Position numbers and translations under genes: made by a program
Source of the DNA: Micromonospora sp. WMMD1155
Lineage (GTDB): Bacteria > Actinomycetota > Actinomycetes > Mycobacteriales > Micromonosporaceae
NCBI RefSeq assembly: GCF_029581275.1
Contig: NZ_CP120742.1
Coordinates: 5,704,501-5,768,500, forward strand
Direction of reading: 5' to 3'
Length of the DNA stretch: 64,000 nt
Notes under the pieces: model-generated
The model's database searches: none
The model's input: the letters and a program-made list of their open reading frames with translations, nothing else
What the model was told of the DNA's origin: nothing
In this document: positions 26,351 to 35,685 of the stretch, one piece after another
Position numbering within the stretch: position 1 is the stretch's first letter
Layout: each line of letters opens with the position of its first letter

Positions 26351-27412
26351 ATGACGCTGGGCAGAATCGGCGGCTATGAGCTGGTCCGACCGCTGGGCTC
26401 AGGTGGGATGGGCGACGTGTTCTTCGCGGTGTCGCCGACCGCCGAGCGGGTCGCCATCAAGGTGATCAAGCAGCACCTGATCGAGGCGCCGACAGTGCGT
26501 GAACGGTTCGCCGCCGAGGTCGACAGCCTCAAGCTGGTCTTCGGTTCCCGGGTGGCCCGCCTGGAGGGCGCCGACGCGTACGCGGACCCGGCCTGGCTCG
26601 CTGTCGAGTATGTGCCCGGGGCCACGTTGCGTCAGCACGTCGACGCCCGAGGGCCGCTCTCCCTGCCGCTGGCCGCGATGGCCGGCGCGATGCTCGCCGA
26701 AGGGCTCGCCAAGGTGCACGAGGTCAAGCTGCTGCACCGTGACCTCAAGCCGCAGAACATCATCCTCGGCCCCGACGGTCCCAAGCTGATCGACTTCGGG
26801 TTGGCGGTGCTGATCGACCGGAACGACTACTTGACCGAGCCTGGCGCGCTGGTCGGCACTCCCGCGTACATGTCGCCCGAGCAGGTCAAGGGTGAGCGGG
26901 ACCTCACTGCGGCGGTGGACGTCTATGCGCTTGCGGCGACGCTGGTCTTCGCGCTGACCGGTCGTGGGCTCTACCCGCCGACCAACTCGTGGAATCTGCT
27001 GCTGCGCATCAGCGAGCCGAGCGATCTTCCCGACCTCTCCGGGGTGCCGGCCGAGCTGGTGCAGTTACTCGGCGCGATGCTCGCCTACGATCCCACCGCT
27101 CGGCCCGGCCTCACCGACGTACGCGCCCGGCTGCTCGCGGTCGCCACCGCTACCAGCGGCAAGAGCGTCCATGCCCTCCGTCAGGAAGTCGCCGACCTCA
27201 CCTACGACGGTGGCACGGAGTTGCTGGTCCCGCCGGACCTGGATGATCCGCGACAGGACCCGGAGGGTACGCCGGCCATCGTGGATGTGACACCACCTGA
27301 TCCGGTCAAGCCCGACAGGCGCGACCCTCAGCCAGCCACCACGGCGTCCACCGACGTGACGTGGCTTGTTGACAAGGTGCGCCGCCAGTACGCCCGCCGC
27401 TCGACCCTGTAG
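26351..27412 (+). CDS. Soluble Ser/Thr protein kinase (Hanks type)
   Basis: 353 residues. A complete kinase domain: glycine loop RPLGSGGMGDVFF, Lys in VAIKVIK, catalytic LLHRDLKPQNIIL (about residue 130), DFG in KLIDFGLAVL, activation segment GTPAYMSPEQVKGERD. No transmembrane helix or PASTA domain; the 90-residue tail is Pro/Asp-rich and ends WLVDKVRRQYARRSTL. GAGGGGG precedes the ATG. The helicase gene follows 13 bases later, then the methyltransferase, so the kinase is the first gene of a defence-type operon. Kinases paired with DNA-modification genes are known from the Pgl system; this one is not PglW-sized. Confidence 0.9.
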   Translation: MTLGRIGGYELVRPLGSGGMGDVFFAVSPTAERVAIKVIKQHLIEAPTVRERFAAEVDSLKLVFGSRVARLEGADAYADPAWLAVEYVPGATLRQHVDARGPLSLPLAAMAGAMLAEGLAKVHEVKLLHRDLKPQNIILGPDGPKLIDFGLAVLIDRNDYLTEPGALVGTPAYMSPEQVKGERDLTAAVDVYALAATLVFALTGRGLYPPTNSWNLLLRISEPSDLPDLSGVPAELVQLLGAMLAYDPTARPGLTDVRARLLAVATATSGKSVHALRQEVADLTYDGGTELLVPPDLDDPRQDPEGTPAIVDVTPPDPVKPDRRDPQPATTASTDVTWLVDKVRRQYARRSTL

Positions 27413-27425
27413 GAAGGCACCACCG

Positions 27426-30227
27426 ATGACCACCACCCAGGCCGCGATCTTCGCCCCGGGCTCCCGCATCGTCGTCCGCGACGAGGAGTGGCTGATCCGT
27501 AGCGTCAAGACCGGCACCGCGGACGGCACGATGGTGAAGGCGGTCGGCGTCTCCGAGTTCGTGCAGGACGTCGAGGCGACCTTCTTCACCGAGCTTGAGC
27601 ACATCACGCCGCTGGTGCCCGAGGAGACGGACCTCATCCAGGACACCTCATCGCGGTTCCGGCAGAGCCGCCTCTTCCTGGAGGCTGTGCTGCGGCGTAC
27701 GCCACTGCCGCGTACCGAGCGCGGGTTGGCCCTCGCCGACCGGTTCCTGCTGGATCCGCTGACCTACCAGCAGCGACCGGTGGAGCTGGCGCTCTCCGGC
27801 CTGCGGCCGAGGATCCTGCTCGCCGACGTTGTCGGCCTGGGCAAGACGCTGGAGATCGGGCTGATCCTCGCCGAGCTGATCCGCCGGGGCCGGGGTGAGC
27901 GCATTCTGGTGGTCTCGCCGCAGCAGGTGCTTGAGCAGTTCCAGCGCGAGCTGTGGACCCGGTTCGCCATTCCGCTGGTGCGGCTCGACTCGACCGGCAT
28001 CCAGCGCATCCAGCAGGAGATCCCGGCCGGGCGCAACCCGTTCACCTATTTCAAGCGGGCCATCATCTCGGTCGACACCCTGAAGGATGCCGGCCAGTTC
28101 GGCCACCACCTCGACGCCACGACCTGGGACGCCGTCGTCATCGACGAGTCGCACAACCTCATCAACAAGGGCACCCAGCGCAACGAGCTGGCCCGCCGGC
28201 TGGCCGCGAAGACCGAGGCGCTGCTGTTGGCCAGCGCCACCCCGCACAACGGCGACAAGGAGTCGTTCGCGCAGCTGATCTCGCTGCTCGACCCGGCGGC
28301 GATTGCCAACGAGAAGGACTACCAGGCCAGCGACATCGCGCACCTCTACCTGCGCCGCACGAAGATCAGCCCGGAGGTACGCGACCAGATCGGCGACCGC
28401 TGGGCCGACCGCGGCCCGTCGCAGGCGCTGCACTGCGCGGCGACGCCGATCGAGGAGGAGATCTTCGACGAGCTGACCGACGTGTGGCTGGCCGGCAAGT
28501 GGACCGACGAGGCGATCACCGGGCAGCACCGGCTCTTCCCGTACACCTTGTTGAAGTCGTTTCTGTCCTCGCACCGGGCGTTGCACGAGACGGTGACCAA
28601 CCGGCGTAAGAAGGCGACCGGCACCGAGCGGGCGGCGCTGGACCGGCTCGCGGAGCTGACGTCCGCGATGACCGACCAGGATTCCAGCAAGCTCAAGGGG
28701 CTGGTCGACGAGCTGCGGAAGATCGGCGTCGGCAAGAACAGCAGCACCCGGGCCGTGGTCTTCTCCGAGCGGGTGCCGACCATCAAGTGGCTCGCCGAGG
28801 TCGTCCCCGGAATGCTCGGCCTCAAGCCGAACGCGATCCGGGTGCTGCACGGCGGCGTGGCCGACAAGGACGAGCAGACGATCCTGCAGGAGTTCGAGCT
28901 GGCCGGCAGTGACGTCCGGTTGCTGTTCACCGGTGATGTCGCCTCCGAGGGTGTGAACCTGCACCAGCAGTGCCACCACCTGATCCACTACGACATTCCG
29001 TGGAGCCTGATCCGGATCGAGCAGCGCAACGGCCGTATCGACCGGTACGGGCAGAAGCACCAACCGCAGTTCCGCGCGCTGATCCTCACCTCTGACCGTG
29101 ACGACGCGAAGGACGACCGGACGGTCGCCGAGAAGCTGCTCAACCGTGAGGAGACCGCGCACCGCAGCCTCGGCAGCGTCGAGGCCCTGACCGGTCAGTT
29201 CGACGCCAAGGCCGAGGAGGACCGGCTGGTCCGCGACCTGCTCGCCGGCAAGTCGGTGGACGAGTCCTACGAGGCCGCCCACGCCGAGGTCGACGTGATG
29301 GCCGACCTCTTCGGTGAGGTCGGCACCGCGCCCGTGACGGCGGACGTGTTGCAGGCCCGGGTGCCGAAACTCTTCGACTCCACCCAGGATTTCGTCGACA
29401 CGGCCCTCTACGAGATCTACGAGGACCGGCCCGAGGACCACATCGACCTGCGCCGCGAGGACGAACTGATGAGCTTCCTCGCCCCCGAGGACCTGGTGCA
29501 CCGGCTCACCGACCTGCCCCGCTCCTACCTGCGGGCACACCGGGAGGGCGAGAACCTGCGGCTCAAGGTCACCTTCGACCGTCCACTCGCCCAGCGCAAG
29601 CTCGATCAGGCCCGGCAGAGCAAGACCCCGATGTGGCCGGACATCGCCTTCCTCAGCGACGTGCACCCGATGGTCGACTGGCTGGTCGACAAGGTCCTGA
29701 TTCGGCTGGGCCGCCAGCAGGCCCCGGTGCTCACCGCCGACGTGGCCGCGCCGACGTTCCTGATCCAGGGCGTCTATGCCAACCGCCTCGGCCAGCCCAC
29801 CGTGGTCCAGTGGATGGCCGTCTCCGACCTGCCTGCGTCGCCGACGATCCGGCCGATGGACGAGGTGCTGCGGGAGGCGAACGTCGGCCCCACGATGGTC
29901 AACCGCGCCGAGCACATCGCCATCGGCCCACTGAAGGAGCTGCTGCCCGAGGCCGTCCAGGTGGCCCGGCAGCACCTGGAGGGCAAGCGCGACGAGTGGG
30001 CCGAGGCGAACGCCGAGCCGTTGCGCAAGCACCGCGAGCAGCTGAGCGCCTTCCAGCAGGCGAGCCTCGTCGATGAGCTGCCCGGTGCGCATCGGGAGAA
30101 GCGACGCCAACGCGTCGACACGACCGTCCAGGAGCAGCACGACCTGCTCGACCGCTTGGAAACCACCGGCGACCCGCTGCTGCGGGTGCTCGCCGTCCTC
30201 GTACCGTCGCAGGAGAACGCCGCATGA
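27426..30227 (+). CDS. SNF2-family helicase, DISARM DrmD/RapA-like
   Basis: 933 residues from the ATG at 27426 (AGGAAGG upstream). A short N-terminal beta domain (FAPGSRIVVRDEEWLIRSV) is followed by SNF2 motifs: I LLADVVGLGKTLEIGLILAE (about 137), II VVIDESHNL (about 240), III LLLASATPHNGD, V FTGDVASEGVNLHQQCHHLI, VI IEQRNGRIDRYGQ (about 540). The PGxxVxxRxxxW start and overall layout match DISARM DrmD and RapA-type translocases. It would move on dsDNA, presumably to find or clear foreign DNA with the following methyltransferase, to which it is coupled by an ATGA overlap. Confidence 0.9.
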   Translation: MTTTQAAIFAPGSRIVVRDEEWLIRSVKTGTADGTMVKAVGVSEFVQDVEATFFTELEHITPLVPEETDLIQDTSSRFRQSRLFLEAVLRRTPLPRTERGLALADRFLLDPLTYQQRPVELALSGLRPRILLADVVGLGKTLEIGLILAELIRRGRGERILVVSPQQVLEQFQRELWTRFAIPLVRLDSTGIQRIQQEIPAGRNPFTYFKRAIISVDTLKDAGQFGHHLDATTWDAVVIDESHNLINKGTQRNELARRLAAKTEALLLASATPHNGDKESFAQLISLLDPAAIANEKDYQASDIAHLYLRRTKISPEVRDQIGDRWADRGPSQALHCAATPIEEEIFDELTDVWLAGKWTDEAITGQHRLFPYTLLKSFLSSHRALHETVTNRRKKATGTERAALDRLAELTSAMTDQDSSKLKGLVDELRKIGVGKNSSTRAVVFSERVPTIKWLAEVVPGMLGLKPNAIRVLHGGVADKDEQTILQEFELAGSDVRLLFTGDVASEGVNLHQQCHHLIHYDIPWSLIRIEQRNGRIDRYGQKHQPQFRALILTSDRDDAKDDRTVAEKLLNREETAHRSLGSVEALTGQFDAKAEEDRLVRDLLAGKSVDESYEAAHAEVDVMADLFGEVGTAPVTADVLQARVPKLFDSTQDFVDTALYEIYEDRPEDHIDLRREDELMSFLAPEDLVHRLTDLPRSYLRAHREGENLRLKVTFDRPLAQRKLDQARQSKTPMWPDIAFLSDVHPMVDWLVDKVLIRLGRQQAPVLTADVAAPTFLIQGVYANRLGQPTVVQWMAVSDLPASPTIRPMDEVLREANVGPTMVNRAEHIAIGPLKELLPEAVQVARQHLEGKRDEWAEANAEPLRKHREQLSAFQQASLVDELPGAHREKRRQRVDTTVQEQHDLLDRLETTGDPLLRVLAVLVPSQENAA

Positions 30228-33200
30228 GCTTCGAGTCGCTGACCAACCGTGGCGAGTACCTCTCCGCGCACTACCTGGCCGAGATCCTGCCCACCACCCT
30301 CAAGGGTGGCCTGCTCAAGCAGTGGGCCGAGGACGAGAAGTCCGGTCGAGTCACGCCGCGCGCCGGGCTGCGCGGCATGCGCCGGTCGTACTTCGACGCG
30401 AAGACCGAGCTGACCGACGTCGACTTCTTCGACCCGGAGCGGCTGCGCAAACAGCACCAGGACGTGCTGCGGGCGCTCGGGTTCGACCCGCGGCCGCAGA
30501 CCATCACCGTCGAGCGCAACGCCCAGGAGTACGAGGTCCACGTCGCCCACGCCGAGCTGGGCACCGCGCACGGCATCGTCGCGCTGGACTGCGGCTGGGC
30601 GGTCGACACCGAGGCCGCCCAGGACCCGGACGACGCCGGCCGCCTGCTCGACCCGCTCACCCTGTCGAGCACCGAGACCATCGAGACGGGCGCCAAGCTC
30701 GCCTCCCTGCTGTTCGCCGCCGACAGCCCGAAGCCCCGCTACGTGCTGATTCTCAGCGGCGGCGTGGTCACCCTCGCCGACCGCACGGTCTGGGGTGAGG
30801 GCCGCTACCTGGCGGTCAGCCTCGACACCGCGTACGCCCGCAACGACGACAAGGAACTCGACGTCGTCGCCGCGCTCTTCGGCGCCGACTCGCTGCGCCC
30901 GCCCGCCGAGGGCGGCACGGAACCCCTCGCCGACCTGGTCGCCGGCTCCCGCCAGCACGCCGTCGGTGTCTCCAGCGAGCTCCGCGAGGGCCTGAAGGTC
31001 TCGGTTGAACTCATCGCCAACGAGGTCCTCGACCAGATCCGGCGCGCCGGCTACCAGCCGCAGGACGTGATGGACCTCGACGAGCTGGCCAAGGAACTGG
31101 GCCGGGAGTCGCTGCGCTACCTGTACCGGATCCTGTTCCTGCTCTACGCAGAGGCCCGCCCCGAACTGGGCGTACTGCCGGTCAACGACCCCCAGTATGT
31201 CGAGGGCTACAGCCTCGCCCGCCTCGGTGACCTCGTCTCCCGCCGTCTCGCCCCCTCAGCAGAGGACGGCACCCACCTGTACGAGTCGCTGGACCTGCTC
31301 TTCCGCATGGTCAACGAGGGGCACCGGCCGCGCGGCGGCGGGGACGTCGACGACAAGGCCAGCGAGGGCGAAGGGCTGCGCTTCGAGCCGATGCGCTCCG
31401 ACCTGTTCCTGCCGGAGAAGACCAAGCTCATCGGCCGGCTGATCGCCGTACCGGGCAGCGACCCGGACGACGAGCACGGCCCGAAGATCGACACCCGGCT
31501 GCGCAACAAGGTGCTCTACGAGGTGCTGCGCCGGCTCATGCTCACCAAGGGCGGCAAGAAGCGCCGCGGCGGCTTCATCTCGTACGCCCAACTCGGCATC
31601 AACCAGCTCGGCGCGGTCTACGAGGGCCTGATGTCGTACACCGGTTTCGTCGCCACCGAGCAGCTCTACGAGGTCGCCAAGAACGGCGACCCGAAGGACG
31701 GCTCGTGGATGATCCCGGCCTCCAAGACCGACGAGTACGACGACAACGTCTTCGTCTACAAGGAGAACGCCTACACCGGCGTCCGCAGCCGGGTCTGCTA
31801 CGAAGCGGGACAGTTCGTCTACCGGCTCGCCGGCCGCGACCGACAGACCAGCGCCTCCTACTACACCCCGCAGTCGCTCACCGAGGTCACCGTCCAGCTT
31901 GCCCTGAAGTATCGGCTCGACCAGGACGACACCATCACCCCGGCCCGCGAGCTGCTGGACTGGACGATCTGCGAGCCGGCGCTCGGCTCCGGCGCGTTCC
32001 TCAACGAGGCCATCAACCAGGTAGCCGCCGAATACCTGCGCCGCCGCCAGAAAGAACGCGAGATCACCCTCGACCCGGAGCAGTACCACCTCGAACTCCA
32101 GCGGGTGAAGGCGTACATCGCCCTGCACAACAGCTACGGCGTCGACCTCAACCGCACCGCCGTCGAGCTGGCCGAGGTGTCACTCTGGCTCAACGTCATG
32201 CACGCCGGCCTCCAGGCCCCCTGGTTCGGCCTGCACCTGCAACGCGGCAACTCCCTCATCGGCGCCGGCCGCAAGACCTACACCGCAAAGCAGCTCGCCG
32301 ACAAATCGTGGCTCACTGCCGCACCGAAGGAGCAGCCCTTCCGGGACGGGCCGATCGACGAGGGCACCATCCACCACTTCCTGCTCCCCGCCGACGGCTG
32401 GGGCGCGGTCGCGGGCGAGAAGGAGGCCCGCGAGCTGGCGCCGGCTGAGACCGCGAGATTAAAGGCGTGGCGTACGGCGATGAAGCGCACGCCGTCGGCC
32501 AAGGGGAAGAACTCGCAGGTACAGCGCTTGCAGGCGCTGGCTCGGCGGGTCGAGTTCCTGTGGGGGCTGGTGCAGCAGCGCCTCGACATCTCCGAGCGGG
32601 AGATCCGCCGTGGCATCGCGGTCTGGGGTGCTGACGACTTGCCTCCGGTCAACCAGGCGGTGCCCCGGGACGAGATCCTCGCCGACCTGACCGCGCCGGG
32701 GACGCCGTACTGGCGGCTCAAGACGCTGATGGACGTGTGGTGCGCGCTGTGGTTCTGGCCGCTGGACAAGGTTGGGCTGCTCGACGGCTCCGACCCGGTG
32801 TATCCGGTCGCGCCCGTCCAGGTCTCCCACGTCAAGGACGAGCCGGCGTACGAGGAACCGTTGGTCTACGAGACGGCGGACATCTTCGGCAACGTGCAGC
32901 CGCAGCAGATGAAGATGCCGACGAAGGCGACCGGCACCCGACGGATGACGGTGGCGGAACAGCTCCGCCAGCAGGTGCCGCTGTCCAACCTGGACGATTG
33001 GCTGACCTTCGCCGAAGCACTCGTCGGGCGGCGTGACCTGGACGAGGAAGCCGCGCGGTTCTACGATCAAAAGTTCACGAGCCTAAGCGAGATGAGCGAG
33101 TTCGAAGGGAAGCTCGACGGCGTGATCGGCGTGGACTCGCCGTGGACGCTCTCCGACCGGTTTCCTTGGCTGCTTGCTGCTGATCAAATCGCCGAGCAAC

Positions 33201-35218
33201 AGGGCTTCCTCCACTGGGAGCTCTCGTTTGCCCAGGCGTTCACAAAGGGCGGGTTCGACCTGCTTGTAGGTAATCCCCCGTGGTTCCGTCCAAGATGGAA
33301 TCAAGACATGGTTCTGGCTGAGTTGGACCCGTGGTTCCAACTTATTGAAGACCCTATTCTTGATGATTGGATCTCTCGGAAGCGGGTTGCGCTCGCCGGG
33401 AGTGGTGTGCATTTCCTCGCCGACGAGTTGACGAACAACTGTGGTGTCGACGCCTTCTTGGGAGCGGTCGCGACATATCCGGAGTTGGGGGGTACGCAGA
33501 CGGATCTATACCGAGGTTTCATGATCCGGGTATGGTTGCTGACGAGCAGGTTTGGTATCGCTGCCCTGATTCATCCGGACAGTCACTTCGCAGGTTCAAA
33601 AGAGGGGAGGCTTCGTAGGCAATCATACCTGCGCCTCCGGCTGCATGCGCATTTTCAGAATCGCCGCAAGATCTTCGCGGATGTGGATACTAACAAGCAG
33701 TTCGGTTTGCATGTATACGGTGCTCATCGGTCGGTCAACTTCCTGCATGCGAGTTGGATATTTGCGCCCGAGACCTTGAGGGATTCTGTCGAACACAAAG
33801 GCGGCGGCGAGGTTCCGGCAGTAAAGTTCCAAGGCAACTGGGACGTCCGTCCGCATGTTCAACGACTTCTACGCGTCGATGAGCATCTCCTTGCGGAATG
33901 GCGGCGCTTTAGTGAGGACGCCAGCGTCGATGTGCTTGAGACTAAGTTGCTGTACCCTGTCAGCTCCGCAGAGCAGGACGCGATCGACCTGCTTGTCGAC
34001 GTCAAGCCTCGTTTGGTTGAGTTCGGTCCGCAGATTAGCCGCGGTATTGACGAAAAAGGGGGCAAAGATGCTGGGCTATTCATTAAGGAGGTGGCGGACT
34101 CTTCGAGGTGGAACGATGTGATCCTTAAGGGCCCGCAATTCGGTATTGCAACGCCCTTCGCGAAGAGTCCCCCCATTCCGAAGCGAGGAGGTCGGCCGGT
34201 AGACCTGACTCAACTGCCAGGCGCCGCGGTGCCGCGCTCCGAGTACCGGCGAGTGGCGGATCGGGATGTCTTTGACGGTCGACGTGATATGTGGATCGAC
34301 CCTACTTCCGCAGCCGATTTGGCATGCAAAAACTCCGGTAATCAACCAACCAATGCTGCATACGGAAGTGTCAAGGGCGGCACCCATGACAGGCGGAGGC
34401 CCTATACTGACTTCTATCGCGTCGTATGGCGCGAGATGACTCCAGCGTCTACCGAGCGTAGCCTCTTTCCCTCGCTCATTCCTCCGGGCCCCGTTCACAT
34501 TCATGCGGTTCGCAGCATGATTCTACGGAACAATCGTGAGACGGCTCTGGTTGCCGCATACTGGGCGTCGCTGCCAATCGACTACTTCGTTCGCGTCGCT
34601 GGAAAGGGTCACTTGGATGTCGTTCATGCCATGAGCATGCCAGCGCCCTTGCCTGATCATCCCCTTGCCGAGGCCCTGCTTCTCCGCGGGCTTCGCCTTA
34701 ACTGCTTGACCGCCGCCTATGGGGAGCTGTGGTCGGAGGTCTTTCAGCCCAACTGGCTGCAGGATTATTGGGCGGCGGATTGGCAGGGTTTGCGTCCTAT
34801 ATCGGACGTGGAGCCAGGATGGTCTCATTCAACTCCCCTGCGTGATGAGCGGAGCCGGAGGGCTGCGCTGGTGGAGATTGATGCCTTGGTCGCGGTCTGG
34901 TTGGGGATGGAAGCATCAAGCCTGATCGCCATATACCAGTCGAGGTTCCCTCAATTATCAGGTTATGAGAGCCGGATGTACTTCGATGCCAAGGGTCGGC
35001 GTATTGCTGGCGATTTCGATGCACAGGGTGCTGGTCAAGAAAAAAATGATTTTTCTCAGTTGCTCGCTCATCTGGGAGATCCGGAGCGGGAGCCAGCGCC
35101 TATTGGCTACACTGCGCCGTTCTACAAGGCGGATCGGGAAAATGAGTACCGGGCAGCGCATGCCGTGTTTAGTAAGCGGCTTCAGGCCGCTATCGATGCA
35201 GGCTGGCGCTCTTCGTAG
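30224..35218 (+). CDS. Giant N6-adenine DNA methyltransferase (DrmMI/Eco57I-like)
   Basis: 1664 residues. AdoMet motif I ICEPALGSGAFLNEA (about 583) and catalytic motif IV LLVGNPPWFRPR (about 1017) are separated by 430 residues, so a large insert sits inside the methylase fold. The 550 N-terminal residues form a separate domain (YLYRILFLLYAEARPELGVL, RLRNKVLYEVLRRLML) as in type IIG/DISARM-class enzymes; no obvious PD-(D/E)XK site seen. The last 640 residues hold the target-recognition part. From about 33060 to the stop the DNA is visibly richer in A/T with rare codons (ATA, TTA, AAT), unlike the 5' two thirds, suggesting exchange of the specificity region. Overlaps the helicase stop by 4 bases. 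Confidence 0.88.
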   Translation: MSFESLTNRGEYLSAHYLAEILPTTLKGGLLKQWAEDEKSGRVTPRAGLRGMRRSYFDAKTELTDVDFFDPERLRKQHQDVLRALGFDPRPQTITVERNAQEYEVHVAHAELGTAHGIVALDCGWAVDTEAAQDPDDAGRLLDPLTLSSTETIETGAKLASLLFAADSPKPRYVLILSGGVVTLADRTVWGEGRYLAVSLDTAYARNDDKELDVVAALFGADSLRPPAEGGTEPLADLVAGSRQHAVGVSSELREGLKVSVELIANEVLDQIRRAGYQPQDVMDLDELAKELGRESLRYLYRILFLLYAEARPELGVLPVNDPQYVEGYSLARLGDLVSRRLAPSAEDGTHLYESLDLLFRMVNEGHRPRGGGDVDDKASEGEGLRFEPMRSDLFLPEKTKLIGRLIAVPGSDPDDEHGPKIDTRLRNKVLYEVLRRLMLTKGGKKRRGGFISYAQLGINQLGAVYEGLMSYTGFVATEQLYEVAKNGDPKDGSWMIPASKTDEYDDNVFVYKENAYTGVRSRVCYEAGQFVYRLAGRDRQTSASYYTPQSLTEVTVQLALKYRLDQDDTITPARELLDWTICEPALGSGAFLNEAINQVAAEYLRRRQKEREITLDPEQYHLELQRVKAYIALHNSYGVDLNRTAVELAEVSLWLNVMHAGLQAPWFGLHLQRGNSLIGAGRKTYTAKQLADKSWLTAAPKEQPFRDGPIDEGTIHHFLLPADGWGAVAGEKEARELAPAETARLKAWRTAMKRTPSAKGKNSQVQRLQALARRVEFLWGLVQQRLDISEREIRRGIAVWGADDLPPVNQAVPRDEILADLTAPGTPYWRLKTLMDVWCALWFWPLDKVGLLDGSDPVYPVAPVQVSHVKDEPAYEEPLVYETADIFGNVQPQQMKMPTKATGTRRMTVAEQLRQQVPLSNLDDWLTFAEALVGRRDLDEEAARFYDQKFTSLSEMSEFEGKLDGVIGVDSPWTLSDRFPWLLAADQIAEQQGFLHWELSFAQAFTKGGFDLLVGNPPWFRPRWNQDMVLAELDPWFQLIEDPILDDWISRKRVALAGSGVHFLADELTNNCGVDAFLGAVATYPELGGTQTDLYRGFMIRVWLLTSRFGIAALIHPDSHFAGSKEGRLRRQSYLRLRLHAHFQNRRKIFADVDTNKQFGLHVYGAHRSVNFLHASWIFAPETLRDSVEHKGGGEVPAVKFQGNWDVRPHVQRLLRVDEHLLAEWRRFSEDASVDVLETKLLYPVSSAEQDAIDLLVDVKPRLVEFGPQISRGIDEKGGKDAGLFIKEVADSSRWNDVILKGPQFGIATPFAKSPPIPKRGGRPVDLTQLPGAAVPRSEYRRVADRDVFDGRRDMWIDPTSAADLACKNSGNQPTNAAYGSVKGGTHDRRRPYTDFYRVVWREMTPASTERSLFPSLIPPGPVHIHAVRSMILRNNRETALVAAYWASLPIDYFVRVAGKGHLDVVHAMSMPAPLPDHPLAEALLLRGLRLNCLTAAYGELWSEVFQPNWLQDYWAADWQGLRPISDVEPGWSHSTPLRDERSRRAALVEIDALVAVWLGMEASSLIAIYQSRFPQLSGYESRMYFDAKGRRIAGDFDAQGAGQEKNDFSQLLAHLGDPEREPAPIGYTAPFYKADRENEYRAAHAVFSKRLQAAIDAGWRSS

Positions 35219-35298
35219 CCGCTAACTGCCTTCCAATCAAGGAGAATAGATGGTTCGGAGTAGCCGTCAGAAGTCACCGGGCTCGGCGGCGCCTCGCA

Positions 35299-35427
35299 GT
35301 GTCCGAGGCCCTGTTGCATGGCCTCCGGCACACGGCGATCTATCCAGCGCATCTGGAGGCGTGGCGGAATCGGTGGTCGCTGCTCGACCAGCCGGCCGAC
35401 TTCGTGAGTGAAGACCCGGCCGCCTGA
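35299..35427 (+). pseudogene. Short coding-like fragment, unknown
   Basis: The 269-base gap after the methyltransferase holds a 42-codon frame from GTG (VSEALLHGLRHTAIYPAHLE, AWRNRWSLLDQP). Composition returns to high GC. AAGGAG near 35239 precedes another overlapping frame (ATG 35250, 53 codons). Neither resembles a family I know; likely a gene remnant at the junction where the low-GC block ends. Confidence 0.3.
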
Positions 35428-35487
35428 TCGGCATGCGACGGTAGCGCGTCCAGCAGATAGCGGCGGCGCTTCCGTCTGATGTATGGC

Positions 35488-35685
35488 TCAGCAACCAGAC
35501 TTGGTGGACCCTACGAAGGCGGTCCAGGCGGCGGGGGAGAAGGTGAGTACCTGTCCGACCGGGTCCTTGCTGTCGCGTACGGCGACGAGGCCGGGCAGGT
35601 TGTCGGCGACCTCGACGCAGTTGCCGTTGTTGTCGCCGCTTCGGGTGCTCTTACGCCACTGAGCGCCGCGCAGGTCGTCAGCCAT
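35488..35685 (-). CDS. DUF397 domain protein
   Basis: 65 residues: WRKSTRSGDNNGNCVEVADN, VAVRDSKDP and the Phe/Trp-rich end (FSPAAWTAFVGSTK) are the DUF397 signature. These small actinobacterial proteins are almost always partnered with an XRE-DUF5753 regulator, in an antitoxin/toxin-like or developmental-control pair. Overlaps the upstream regulator by 8 bases. Confidence 0.92.
   Translation of the reverse strand: MADDLRGAQWRKSTRSGDNNGNCVEVADNLPGLVAVRDSKDPVGQVLTFSPAAWTAFVGSTKSGC

Noticed and set aside
26351..27412. Kinase as a PglW orthologue of a Pgl/BREX type 2 system
   Set aside because: Far too short, no PglW-specific domains, and no pglY or pglZ gene in the window.
27648..30140. 830-codon leftward open frame
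   Set aside because: Mirror of the SNF2 helicase gene caused by high GC; no motif or ribosome site.
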